The notes under the pieces were generated by a model that saw nothing but the letters and a program-made list of their open reading frames with translations, had not been told where the DNA came from and ran no database searches. DNA of 64,000 nucleotides from Pisaster brevispinus (taxonomy: Eukaryota; Echinodermata; Asteroidea; Forcipulatida; Asteriidae), in the NCBI GenBank assembly GCA_023634235.1, contig JAMKCF010000006.1, forward strand, positions 23,017,163 through 23,081,162. Direction: 5' to 3'. This document shows, piece by piece, positions 21,501 to 31,800 of this stretch. Position 1 is the stretch's first letter, and each line of letters begins with the position of its first letter. A program made the position numbers and the translations under genes.

Positions 21501-24500
21501 AAAAACATTGTTTACATGCAAATAGATTAAACTCAAACAGCTACTTAGCATTCAATTGTTCTGTTTAGCATCATTGGGTCACCATGCAAAATGTATTTGA
21601 TTATTGATTGTAACCAGTTCTCGTCTGCTTTGTAAGCAAGTTTGAAATTGGTCTTATAGTCTTGATTTCTGAATATTTTTTTGCCCTTAGGAAATTGGAA
21701 AAACCTGTATAAGAATGTAATACATGAGTCTTATAAAGCACACGTATCTATCAATAAGGTGCTCAAGGTGCTTGAACAAACAGAATTATTTTAAGACGAG
21801 CTTTTGAAATTTTGGAATTATGAGACTGATTTATGTACATGTGTACCACCTTATAAAGGGCTTAGAAGTTGCTATGGGCGCATTCAGCAGCCACCGCAAG
21901 AAACACCAGGGCAAACCCCTTCTCTTGGCGATAAGTGTACTGGGTTGTTTTATGTGCATTTCACAACACACGGGACCTACGGCTTTACGTCACATCCAAA
22001 AGACAAAGCAGTAATGGTGAAGTGTCTTGCTCAAGGACACAAGTGTCAAGACCTGTCAAAGCTTTTACCATTTTAGGTCTACCCTTGTAGTCAAGATGTA
22101 CCTACTTTATATTAAGGGTCAAATAGCTTGCCTGATCTGGGTGTAATTCTTGACAGTTTAAAATCAGTTTTGGTGTCAAGTTTAGTTTTTTCTTAACAAT
22201 GTTTCATTTGAATTATTACTCCAGGTTGATCCTGCGCCGTCAGTGGTGTCTTGCCATGCACATCAGTCGCTTCCTGAAACTACCTGAGGCTGATGGGGAG
22301 AGTAGAATACTCGCCCACTGGGCTTGCTACAAGGTACCAGTTTACCTTCATTTATCCCTTCGACTCTTGGGAATATCGTCCTGAGAGTTGACCAACCTTT
22401 TGAAACCATTCAACAGCACAGATTGTGTTTTGTTTGGTAGAACAACTGTGCAGGGAACTAACTGTGTACTGTGTAGATGTATTCAGAACATAGTATCATA
22501 TTGCAGGCTGGCACAGTTTATCTATCATTCAAAACCAGTGGATGATATTAAATGGACAGACAGTAGGAGGGTTGACTGTGTACTGTGTAGATGTACATGT
22601 ATTCAGTACATAGTATCATATTGCAGGCTGGTATAGTTTATCTATCATTCAAAACCAGTGGATGATATTAAATGGACAGACAGTAGGAGGGTTGACTGTG
22701 TACTGTATACATGTAGATGCATTCACCACATGATGTCATATTTCAGGCTGGCTGATTTTATCTATCACTCCAAACTACAGTGGATGATATTAAATGGACA
22801 GACGGTAGGAGGGTTGACTGTGTACTGTGTAGATGCATGCACCACATGTTATCACATTGCAGGTTGTCATGGTTTATATATCATCAAACACCACACTGGA
22901 TGTTATTGTATGATCGGACAGTACGGGGTTTGAAGTTAATGCTAAGTTTCATTTTCCGGAAGGAATTTGATTCCTGGATTGACCCCTAGAAATCTGGAAA
23001 TTGATTGACCTCTTAGTGTCCCATCAATTTTCGCTGATATTATGACTTGTCAATTTTCATATTTGTATCAAGGTGTTGCAGAAGCACATAGCAGATGAAA
23101 GGATAGCTCAAGATATTAAGAGTAAGCTAGACACCACGCCAGGGATTGCCTACTCGGAGATTGCTAAGAAGGCTTCAGAATGTGGACGTACCCAACTGGC
23201 CGTCAGGGTGTGTATATTCATTAAGTCGTTCCAAACCAACCCCAACCCTTCAAAATCCAATGTTTGATTCTGTTGGACTGAGGACTGCACTAGTAAACTG
23301 ATCATGCTTTACATGGAATCAGGCATGCCACCATAATCAGAGTCCAACAGTTTGGCTGTTGAGTTAATACCGTGCTGTGTTGGTTTTTTGTTCAAGTGAA
23401 GAAGGATGCTAGTAAATTACTCCAAACTCCAAATCAAAAGGGTGAAATCAAACTTTCTAGAAGAATATCATTCTGAGGAATGTATGGTGGTACAACTGTT
23501 CAAAAACTGCTCAATAGCGTGTCGTGGCCTAGCGGTCTAGTGCATCGGACTCAAGTTCTTGGTGGCTAAGTCATCAGGGTGTGGGTTCGAATCCCGGTCA
23601 TGACACTTGTGTCCTTGAGTAGGACACTTTAACTATAATAGCTTCTCTTCACCCAGTGGAAAATGGGTACCTGTGAGGGCAGAGATGGTTCATGTGATTG
23701 ATTAAGCTTAGTGCTCCACATATTTGGCAGCACAGGCTGTATACTCCCAAGGGAGCTGAGATGGTAAAAAGCGCAGTGACCAGGGGTAATAATGTTTGAA
23801 GCGCAGTGATCATTTTTGCCATATAAGACTGGGTTTTTTTTTATTCAAAACCACAGTGGATGACATTGAATGGTCAGACAGTAGAGACATTTAATCATTG
23901 ATTTGTTTTGACAAACTTTTAGATTCCCTACCTTGTTGAAAGTATATCATTTAGTAAAACATGGCTGTATAAATCTCATTGTCCCCCTCTAACTCATAAA
24001 GTATGACTTTATTATGAGTTTTACTATTTGATAAAACCAGCGCTGCATAGTTCTCAGTGTCTTTATACTGCGTTTGTTTTATTTTCTGTCGTCAGCTTCT
24101 GGAGTATGAGCCACGAGCAGCAGAACAAGTCCCTCTCTTGATGACGATGAGAGACCAACGAGTTGCTCTCATTAAAGCCATAGAGAGCGGTGATACTGAC
24201 TTGGGTGAGTTCCTGAGAAGTCTTGGAGGTGTCTTAAAGATGAGTGTTGCTGGGCTTGAGTCTTCGTGGGCGTGGGGAGAGTGAGGGCTATTGCCACCAT
24301 GCCCCTGGTCGTTGACTTGTTACCCAGCAATCTCTTTTAACAGCGGTCCACTGGCCAAATGACAGTTAGAACTCCTGAGGACTGGTCAAAATTCTCTCTA
24401 AAGCTAGACTTGACCGGTCCATGGAGTTAGCCACACATTTTCTGTATTCTATGGCCAGTGTGTCTGATAGCCAAAGCTAGACTTGATGACCAGTCTATTG

Positions 24501-27500
24501 AGTTAACCACAAGTTTCTCTGTTTTCTATACAGTGTACATGGTCCTACTCCAGATGAAAGAGACGATGCCAATGGGGGATTTCCTCATGTCACTCAGAAA
24601 CCATCCAATGGCCCAGAGTCTCTTTATGCAGGTAGGTCAACACAATGAGGACAGCACCTGTTCAGTAGTAATAATAATAATAATAATGGCTCTTATATTC
24701 CAAAGAAATTATCATTGAGCTTCAAAATTTTATCCCTGGTCACTGGGCCATTTATTTCATTCCTTAAACCATCTCAGCTCCCTCCATGCCCTCGGGAGTA
24801 TACAGCCTTTGCTGCTGAATATGTAGCGCACCAAGCTAAATCAATCACAAGAACCAGCACTGTCCTCACAGGTACCCATTTACCCCCGAGTGAATAGAAG
24901 CAATTTAGTAAAGTGTCTAACTCAAGGACACAAGTGTCATGACCAGGATTCAAACCCACACCCTGATGACTCAGCCACTGTAACTTGAGCTAAACTAAAC
25001 CGCTCGGCCACAACACACCTTGTGATTCTGCCACAAGAAACTCCAGAGAAAAAAATGCTGGTGTTGACTTTTATGCTAGTTCGTTAGAACTCCAAATTTT
25101 TTGCTGAGTGTAGAAAATCTTGCTTTGGAATTAGGGTTACCAGCAAAAATACCATAATAACAGCTAGTATTTGAACTGATCCCTGATTAATTTGCTAAAC
25201 TTAATTGTCTGCTTTTACACTACAAATTTGTATGAAATTTGATGAGTTTTGTAGGTTTCTTTAATCAAGTGTTTATTTATTTTTATTTTTTGTAGTTTTG
25301 TCGAGAGCAGAACCCGGCCCTCCTGTCAGATCTTCACTATCAGAACGATGATTTCCAGGAGATGGCAAATTGCCAAGTTGCAGAAAGTTTCCAGACTTCA
25401 GTAAGTCTATAGTAAAACGTCTGGTATGGCTCTTTATGTTTACGAGACATGGGTCACTATTTGCGACAACCAATTTGCACAATGCCTGAGACATGTTTGA
25501 CAAATCATTACATCCCAAAACCTTTTCTGACATAAATGTCCATGTTAGACAGAATAGTATGTAAGAAACACTTGAATAACAAACAATATTTTAAGTAATT
25601 TGGGGTTGAACATAGAACAATTTACGAGAGCGGGATTTGAACCTGTGACCTCCCAATTAACATGCCAGGGCTCTACCAACTGAGTCGTCTAGACCTAGAT
25701 CAAATTCCACTTAGTCAATTTTTCTTTGATCAATCCCAAATTATTAAAACTTACCCGGTCATTTTCCCTTTTGTTTTGTTTCCTTATGTTTGAAATAAAA
25801 AGTTGTATCTCCTTAAAGTGATCCCTCTGCTGCCCCTTTCCAGGCTGTATCGTAAATTTGGGTGTGATCCGTGGCTATACGGCAGTTACAGGTTGAATGG
25901 CTTCTGACTTGCACCCCTGAACATAGAGACTGCCACCATATGTCTAGATAGCTCAGTTGGTAGAGCGCCGGCATGTTAATTTGTGTTTGTTTGAACCCAA
26001 AATTAATTAAAATTTACCCAGTCAGTTTCCCTAGTGGTTTATTAATTTATATTTTTAGGTGATATCATAGTAGAATGATAGATTTCAACGGAAGCTCCTA
26101 ACTTATTCCATATTATCAGGTGTTTGTGTTTTCTTGATGCTAGGATATGAGGCAAAAGTTGGATAAACTCAGCCAAGCTCAAGATAGCTACACCAAGGCA
26201 AGGAACGAACTAGCAGCAAAGGTAAACACATAACAAAAGACCCTTCAATAACTTCCAATGGAATCCCACAGCTTTATTGCCTCAAAATAGTAGGATTTGG
26301 TTGTGGGTTTGTTTCTTGTTCTTCCCCACTACAGTATTTTGTTTTCTTTTTCTTTGATGTGTGTCAGTTTTTATTAATTTTTACTACTTTTTTTTTTTAT
26401 GAGAGATGGCCTTGCATCACAAGGCCACATACGTCCACTTCAAGGTGAGGGCTACATTTAAAACTACCACCATGGGCAAGTTGCCACCTACTCCTGGTGC
26501 TAAAATAGGGTAACCCCTTTCACAGTCCGTAAGGATGTAGGCATGGGTATCATTCACTTGGAGCCTTGCTGGTAGAGCAGAATGCACTACCTTTCCAACT
26601 TTTGACAAAGCAACTATGGATAAGTGTCACGATCGGGATTTGAACCCACACGCTGCTGCTGATAACACCAGAGCTTGGGTCCGGTCCTAATGCAGACGTT
26701 TTTGTTTTTTTTACATTGTCTTGCAGGCAGCTGAAGAGCAAGCTAAACTACTTGGTTATCAACAAAAGTTAGAGGAGCAGTACAAAGTGACTTATATAGG
26801 CAAGACGTTACATGACACCATGCATGAACTGATCTCTAAGAATATGAGCAAATTATCCGAGCAACTCAGAAAAGAATTCAAGGTCCCAGACAAAAGGTAT
26901 GTGGTTTTATCATACAATATCTGAGGCTGGTGCAAACTCCATAGTGGGTGTATACATGTAGCTCAAATGTAAAATTCAAAAACAAATTATGGTTTGTTAA
27001 GCCTAAGTTCAACAGTAAAGAAATGTTTTTAAAATATTAGGTTAATCCAAAAAGTTCCAGATATTTTTTTTCAAAGCCCTATTCAGAAAGTTGACTGAAT
27101 TTCTAGGAGATTGGGCCAGGCATACCGATTTCATCAAAGTTCAAGCATTTGTTTGTTTGTTGTTTGTGTATCCGCCAAAAGGGCGATCATGGTGCTCTCT
27201 CATGGTACAAATAACAGTTCAAAAGAAAAGCCAAAATTATATTGAATATCATTGGTCAACATTTACTTTAAACAGATGAGTTTTGAGAGCAGTTTTAAAT
27301 GATGACAATGTATCAGCAGTCCTGATGTGCTATTCCACACTTTCCCTGCAGTCATGGCAGTAACTAGCTAGGAATGAATGTGCCCCCCCCCCAACCAATA
27401 AAGGAACTTGGCCAAGCTCCCACAAGGGAATATACATGAAAATACCAAGCTGGCAACAGCGAATCTCTCTCAATACCAAGCTGGCAACAGCGAATCTCTC

Positions 27501-30447
27501 TCAATACCAAGCTGGCAACAGCGAATCTCTCTCAATACCAAGCTGGCAACAGCGAATCTCTCTCAATACCAAGCTGGCAACAGCGAATCTCTCTCAATAC
27601 CAAGCTGGCAACAGCGAATCTCTCTCAATACCAAGCTGGCAACAGCGAATCTCTCTCAATACCAAGCTTGCAACAGCGAATCTCTCTCAATACCAAGCTG
27701 GCAACAGCGAATCTCTCTCAATACCAAGCTGGCAACAGCGAATCTCTCTCAATACCAAGCTGGCAACAGTGAATCTCTCTCAATACCAAGCTGGCAACAG
27801 CGAATCTCTCTCAATACCAAGCTGGCAACAGCGAATCTCTCTCAATACCAAGCTGGCAACAGCGAATCTCTCTCAATACCAAGCTGGCAACAGCGAATCT
27901 CTCTCAATACCAAGCTGGCAACAGCGAATCTCTCTCAATACCAAGCTGGCAACAGCGAATCTCTCTCAATACCAAGCTGGCAACAGCGAATCTCTCTCAA
28001 TACCAAGCTGGCAACAGCGAATCTCTCTCAATACCAAGCTGGCAACAGCGAATCTCTCTCAATACCAAGCTGGCAACAGCGAATCTCTCTCAATACCAAG
28101 CTGGCAACAGCGAATCTCTCTCAATACCAAGCTGGCAACAGCGAATCTCTCTCAATACCAAGCTGGCAACAGCGAATCTCTCTCAATACCAAGCTGGCAA
28201 CAGCGAATCTCTCTCAATACCAAGCTGGCAACAGCGAATCTCTCTCAATACCAAGCTGGCAACAGCGAATCTCTCTCAATACCAAGCTGGCAACAGCGAA
28301 TCTCTCTCAATACCAAGCTGGCAACAGCGAATCTCTCTCAATACAAACATTGGGTTTAATGTCTATGATTATGACTTGCACAAATCAACAAAGTGTGATT
28401 CAGTAATGAAATGATAATAAGTAGTAATATATTGTCTAGCACAGCGCAGGTATCTACCAATAAGGTACTCAAGACGCTTGAACAAACGTGAAGATTTTGA
28501 GACGGGTCTTGGAAGGGGATCAATTAAAGGATTCAGAAGGACTGAGGACTGTAGGCCAAAAAAACAGCTGTTTCTCATTGGGTCTGGCAGTCCAATCTTA
28601 TCTGTCAACTGGGTGTGGGTGTGGAGTGACCTAGGAGAGGAGAATAATGGAGGGTTGAAGTCACCTGTAGGCAAACAGGCCTAGGGAGTAAAAGTTCAGG
28701 TAAATCTATTAGCGATAGATTTCAGTTCTGTTTGTCTGAATTGTTGGTTATTTTTTTTCGAATCTAGGTTCTGGTGGATGAAGATTGATGCTTTAGCCAG
28801 CGCTGGTGATTGGTTAGAACTGGAGAGATTTGCCAAGAGTAAGAAGTCGCCAATCGGATATGAGGTGATATTACTGTAAATTTTATTATTCAATTGTTTT
28901 ATTACTAAACACAAAACGAACAATACTATACAGACAAGGCAATAAGCCAATGGCACATGCCTGGAATTAAAACTGTTAACTAAGTCACCTGCTTCTGCTA
29001 AGCAGAATTAATCTTTGCCAAGTAATATTTTGCACTTAACAGCTTTATGAAATGGGGCCCTTTGGTATGAATTAAAAAATGGTTTATGGCCTCATGATCA
29101 GACCCTTACAGATTCTTTCTCAAAGTTTCAATTTGATTTGTAGCCATTGAGAAAAAACTCTGCTCGGGGTCGGACCGTTTCATTATACGTATTTACTTAC
29201 CTCGTAGAAATAACAGTTTACCATCATCCGCTGAACAAGTCCAAAATTAACACTTTGATGATCTCTGTCGTTTCTGAATAATTGTTTTTGATTCTTTTTA
29301 ACCCCGCTAGCCGTTTGTTGAGGTCTGTATGAAGCATGCTAACAAGTATGAGGCAAATAAGTACATCGGGAGAGTCGCTGCTGAACACAAAGTCAAGATG
29401 TACATCCGCATGGGGTGAGGACAATTGGACAACCTAACTACCCCAGAAATCCACCCCACAAATCCACCGAAATCATTCTCCTGGTTTGGACAACCTAACT
29501 ACCCCACAAATCCACCCCACAAATCCACCCCACAAATCCACCCCACAAATCCACCCCACAAATCCACCCCACAAATCCACCCCACAAATCTACCCCACAA
29601 ATCCATCCCACAAATCCACCCCACAAATCCACCCCACAAATCCACCCCACAAATCCACCCCACAAATCCACCCCACAAATCCACCGAAATCATTCTCCTG
29701 GTTTGAACAAGTTCCCTTGATTGGTTTATTGGATTCAGGTAAACCAACCTGACTGGAATGGGGGAGGAAGAGGGATCAATCTTACTCCCCCCCCTTCCCC
29801 ACCCCGTGTCCATCTTTCAGGATCTACTCCCTTCCTCTCATTCTCACCCCTCCATTATAGTTAGGAGCATAATCCTGTTATGCCATTGAAGTGCCCAGCT
29901 GTGCCATTGAAAATTGAAAACCACAGTACAAAGTCTTGCTGTTTGTGGCACTTTCCTCTTTTTTTTTTTAACACACTGCAGTTTCATGCTGTGTTTATCT
30001 AAATCCTTCCGAGTTCAAACATTCAACAACTCATGTCCAAGAAACTTCCTTTGAGGCACTAGCTGGAGACTGACTGGGTAAACTCTTTGTTCTCAAAATA
30101 TGACCTTGCTCAGAAGGGGTTACTTTTAAAGATAAGGTGGCAAGAGACTTACTGTGTAACTTTCCATCAGGAGTTCTGAGCCTATTGTTCATTTCAAAGA
30201 TCTGTCACCAGGGTTTCTCAGAAGGTCTGTGGTTATGCTGCGGTTTGAAGCCCTAAAGTCTGCCATTGTAAATGATTGATCTTTACTTTCTACATCTTAT
30301 TGAAGGTCACTTGAAGAAGCCGCTGATTTAGCGTTCCAGCAGCGCAACGAGGAAGACTTGAACCTGGTACTACGACAGAGCATTGGTAACCGCACTCTGA
30401 GTGCTAAGATCCAAAGCATGAAGGCACAGCTGGTTGCTAAGAGGTGA
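12519..30447 (+). CDS. VPS16: VPS16, core subunit of HOPS/CORVET tethering complexes (23 coding exons, complete)
   Basis: Coding exons: 12519-12568, 13864-13958, 14934-15034, 15346-15474, 16015-16159, 16632-16747, 17292-17411, 17802-17932, 18314-18408, 18999-19075, 19605-19730, 20647-20774, 21439-21474, 22225-22333, 23073-23207, 24096-24204, 24534-24631, 25296-25400, 26144-26221, 26727-26896, 28768-28864, 29311-29414, 30306-30447. They join in frame to 831 residues; human VPS16 is about 839. VPS16 is a core subunit of the HOPS and CORVET complexes that tether late endosomes, lysosomes and early endosomes before SNARE fusion, and it recruits VPS33A. Landmarks: start [18 protein letters not shown]-terminal beta-propeller (about 1-420) with AAPYGGPIA and [18 protein letters not shown], then an alpha-solenoid with [26 protein letters not shown] and [15 protein letters not shown]. 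The VPS33-binding part should lie at about 636-730. All introns are GT-AG except intron 8 (AT-AC); introns 8 and 12 look U12-type. No lesion is seen. Confidence 0.96.
13540..13835 (+). mobile_element. tRNA-derived SINE (family A), in VPS16 intron 1
   Basis: Contains a tRNA-like segment at about 13678-13747 with A box (TAGCTCAGTTGG) and B box (GGTTCAAGTCC). Its anticodon loop has nine bases, not seven, so it is not a working tRNA. It is flanked by a unique body (gggtgtgatccctggctac) and a tail (tttttctttgttcaaa) that recur at about 18600-18950 and 25600-26060. Confidence 0.7.
14088..14480. repeat. Dispersed echinoderm-type repeat, in VPS16 intron 2
   Basis: Begins aaagggaaggtatacgtttgg and contains a small internal palindrome (ctgagaagtgt ... 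acacttctcag). I recognise the general layout as an abundant non-coding repeat in sea star type genomes. This is recognition from memory, not a search. Confidence 0.4.
14670..14763. mobile_element. Short palindromic MITE, in VPS16 intron 2
   Basis: The left half (ctggggtggatttcacaaag) and right half (ctttgtgaaattgacccca) are inverted copies around a core of alternating taagac/gtcctaact motifs. No coding capacity. Similar palindromes are common in marine invertebrate genomes. Confidence 0.65.
17743..17769. repeat. (CT)n microsatellite
   Basis: A run of about 13 CT dinucleotides in VPS16 intron 7, 33 bp before exon 8. It could merge with the pyrimidine tract of that acceptor. Confidence 0.9.
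17933..18313 (+). other. VPS16: U12-type AT-AC intron (VPS16 intron 8)
   Basis: The intron starts ATATCCTTTA, an exact match to the U12 donor consensus of the AT-AC class. It ends with AC at 18312-18313. TTTCTTAAC at 18292-18300 matches the U12 branch-site consensus (TTCCTTAAC) at 8 of 9 positions, with the branch A 14 nt before the acceptor. Splicing here joins ...DWIK to [12 protein letters not shown], which aligns with human VPS16 without a gap. No GT-AG choice gives that result. Phase 2. Confidence 0.93.
18036..18115 (+). repeat. Dispersed copy of a ~70-bp unit
   Basis: The segment containing caaaccaagggagcctcaaa and actagcactgtgacccatag matches the two tandem units at about 45537-45670. 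It lies inside the AT-AC intron of VPS16. Confidence 0.65.
18605..18950 (-). mobile_element. tRNA-derived SINE (family A), rearranged copy in VPS16 intron 9
   Basis: A minus-oriented tRNA-like head (B-box complement ggacttgaacctg, A-box complement ccaactgagctatctagc) is followed by body sequence shared with the copy at 13540. A second partial 3' end lies at about 18850-18950 in the opposite sense. Appears to be two partial copies joined. Confidence 0.6.
19340..19425 (-). mobile_element. tRNA-like SINE head, in VPS16 intron 10
   Basis: The minus strand reads a B-box-like GGTTCAAATCCCGTCAGG preceded by a degenerate tRNA-like body. It matches neither SINE family A nor B closely. Confidence 0.4.
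19470..19545 (-). mobile_element. Fragment of the stem-loop element family, copy 4 (VPS16 intron 10)
   Basis: GGTTCTGAGAAGAACC at 19485-19500 is, on the minus strand, GGTTCTTCTCAGAACC, which again satisfies the histone stem-loop consensus. The right flank is a diverged version of the segment seen at 50415-50448. The palindromic arms are not preserved. Confidence 0.5.
20775..21438 (+). other. VPS16: U12-type GT-AG intron (VPS16 intron 12)
   Basis: The donor is GTATCCTTTG, matching the GT-class U12 consensus. A branch-like TTCCTGAAG at 21419-21427 lies 12 nt before the AG and matches TTCCTTAAC at 7 of 9 positions. The junction joins ...PLSYEQ to [12 protein letters not shown], collinear with human VPS16. 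Phase 2, as in intron 8. Confidence 0.82.
20925..21290 (+). mobile_element. tRNA-derived SINE (family B), in VPS16 intron 12
   Basis: A tRNA-Leu/Ser-like head with a long variable arm and B-box region (ggggtcaaatcccagtcgtg), then the body acacttgtgttcttgggcaa. The same architecture occurs at about 23517-23800, 24720-25018 (minus) and 26560-26670 (minus). Confidence 0.65.
21740..22080 (+). repeat. Dispersed repeat family C, in VPS16 intron 13
   Basis: Shares ataaggtgctcaaggtgctt and downstream blocks (gacaagtgtactgggtt type) with 43235-43450 and, for the first ~85 bp, with 28440-28525. The 3' portion contains gtcttgctcaaggacacaag, as in SINE family B tails, so it may be a tailless SINE relative. 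Confidence 0.55.
22455..22930 (+). repeat. Four tandem ~120-bp units, in VPS16 intron 14
   Basis: The block actgtgtactgtgtagatg begins at about 22459, 22574, 22694 and 22816, followed each time by atatcatattgcaggctgg-like and gtggatgatattaaatggac-like segments. A further remnant lies at 23850-23890 in the next intron. Confidence 0.8.
23517..23800 (+). mobile_element. tRNA-derived SINE (family B), in VPS16 intron 15
   Basis: Best-preserved family B copy. The head cgtggcctagcggtctagtg leads to a B box in gtgggttcgaatcccggtc, followed by the conserved body acacttgtgtccttgagtag and cttcacccagtgg. Confidence 0.7.
24720..25018 (-). mobile_element. tRNA-derived SINE (family B), minus copy in VPS16 intron 17
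   Basis: Reverse complement of the family B layout: body at 24780-24935 and tRNA-like head at 24936-25018 (gattcaaacccacaccctg, ccgctcggccacaac). Confidence 0.65.
25600..26065. mobile_element. Two partial tRNA-derived SINEs (family A) in opposite senses, in VPS16 intron 18
   Basis: 25605-25695 reads as a minus-strand tRNA-like head (ggatttgaacctgtgacctc ... ctaccaactgagtc). 25800-26060 carries the plus-sense body, a truncated head (gatagctcagttggtagagc) and the tail ttacccagtcagtttccct. The B box of the second copy is deleted. Confidence 0.6.
26560..26680 (-). mobile_element. Truncated tRNA-like SINE (family B), in VPS16 intron 19
   Basis: Minus-strand head fragment containing the B-box complement gggatttgaacccacac next to the family B body start (taagtgtcacgatc). 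Confidence 0.5.
27441..28344. repeat. 31-bp minisatellite, about 29 copies, in VPS16 intron 20
   Basis: The unit is ataccaagctggcaacagcg plus aatctctctca. Units are almost identical: only isolated changes, such as caagcttgc near 27667 and cagtgaat near 27770, are visible. The period is 31, so the long plus-strand ORFs are shadows. It lies between exon 20 (ends 26896) and exon 21 (starts 28768). Confidence 0.95.
29430..29710. repeat. 13-bp minisatellite, about 14 copies, in VPS16 intron 22
   Basis: The unit is ccccacaaatcca over 29502-29684. It is bounded on both sides by a duplicated block ccgaaatcattctcctggtt (about 29467 and 29682), and a short two-unit version precedes it at 29447-29468. 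The pattern suggests that a larger segment was duplicated before the 13-bp unit expanded. Confidence 0.9.
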
Positions 30448-30502
30448 GCAGGATACCAGTGAGGTGCTACTTACCTCCCATCAATCCTCAATTATAGCTT
30501 CA

Positions 30503-30508
30503 AATAAA
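30503..30508 (+). terminator. VPS16: Candidate poly(A) signal of VPS16
   Basis: AATAAA lies 56 nt after the VPS16 stop codon. This would give a very short 3' UTR; other signals further downstream are possible. Confidence 0.4.
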
Positions 30509-30509
30509 C

Positions 30510-31075
30510 AGATGATGTACAGTGATGAAATGCAAAGCCTCCCCCCTTCCTCCTGGATATTCTTGGAACAATCCTGACTTGCTGAATATAATGTTTGGAT
30601 CATTCCATTTGCTATGGATGGGGAGAATAGTTATGAAAAATGTAATATATTTAGGATAAAAATACTTCCAGAAGATATTATAATTGTTGCCCTACCTTGA
30701 TGACCTTGAAATGTGTCCAGTCAGCTCCGTTTGAATCAAACTCATGACCTTCTGCACTATTAAACAGGGATCTTAACTGTATGCCAGGTAGCTAGAAGTT
30801 AGCCAGCGTTCTCCCTTATCAGCCAGTTACAACACCCCAGGACCACTGGTCAAAAAGGCTTTCTGTCCTCTTGTGTTTACGTGTACTTTGACTTTGTGTA
30901 TTGTACCTGTTAACTGATGTCACACGCAGGTACTGTCTGCCAGTAGTCTGCCATTTGGGAGACAAACTGCATGTAAGCAAATGTTGCAACTCCAACTGCA
31001 CGTTGGTCTCCTTAAATCAGCACTGCACAGTAACACGCCAGGAATCTGACTCCCAGAATGGCAGACTGCGGTGAC
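30510..31075. other. VPS16 downstream flank, nothing recognised
   Basis: No gene or repeat recognised. May contain 3' UTR if the signal at 30503 is not used. Confidence 0.35.
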
Positions 31076-31077
31076 AT

Positions 31078-31330
31078 CAGGGCCCAAATTTATGGCTCTG
31101 TTTACCGTAAGCAAAGATTCAGTGCTGATGGAAGCAGGGAATTCCGCGCCTACGTCAAGTGTATTCCACAGGTTAGCAGGGAATTTTGCTTTCGTGCCTA
31201 CTCCATGTTACTAGGCATTCTTCGCTATACACAGTTAGCACAGAAATTCGGCACTTGCCCTGTAAGTGGAGTGGTGATCGCTTGCGCAAAGTTCAGCGGT
31301 AAGCAGAGCCATGAAGTTGGGCCCATTTAA
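31078..31330. mobile_element. Non-autonomous DNA element with GGGCCCAA-type inverted ends
   Basis: The left end gggcccaaatttatggctct and right end agagccatgaagttgggccc form imperfect terminal inverted repeats of about 30 bp. The same end type occurs at 47099-47292 and, partially, near 40590-40680. Confidence 0.65.
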
Positions 31331-31369
31331 ATTGGGTTAACACGATGACAGGTAGCAAATTGCATTTTA

Positions 31370-31632
31370 TGTTTTATAACACCCCTTACAAAAATTCTGC
31401 CTTTTCATTGGTTTAGAGCGCGTCACATGATATGTCTTAGTTTTACTAGAAACCCGGCGGCCGTGTGATAGTCGTTTGCAATGTAATAGTCGACTATTAC
31501 ATGGAGCGCGCAGTACCCAGATGTCTTTTTTACCCACCTCGAACCCAATCAGTTGTGCATCCGTGTATCTGAAATGCGCGTACAAACGTTATGTGTACGA
31601 GGATGATAAATAGTTTGTTGGGGTGTTATAAA
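31370..31632. other. Left flank of a foldback element, possibly part of it
   Basis: GC-richer segment with short palindromes (gtaatagtcgactattac at about 31484). The hexamer ttataa with aacacccc at about 31374 recurs inverted as ggggtgttataa at 31620. It may be an inner part of a larger inverted element. Confidence 0.4.
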
Positions 31633-31800
31633 ACAAATATTGACTGCTTTTACTCGTGCAATGGTTAAAACTCCGACTCCCTCGGTGATCCCCGGACCGT
31701 TCCATTTTCCCTCGGCTGCGCCTCGGGAAAATAGAATGCTCCGGGGATCACCTCGGGAGTCGTGGTTTTAACCATAGCACTCGAAGCAGTCAATATTTGT
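31633..31800. mobile_element. Foldback element with ~80-bp arms
   Basis: The left arm (31633 to about 31714) and right arm (about 31718-31800) are imperfect inverted repeats running from acaaatattgactgctt to aagcagtcaatatttgt, with a tiny spacer (ctgcg). The arms contain paired ggtgatccccgg / ccggggatcacc. No ORF of interest. Confidence 0.75.

Noticed and set aside
27408..28406. 332- and 307-codon ORFs as a gene
   Set aside because: They are translations of the 31-bp minisatellite inside VPS16 intron 20, in competing frames.
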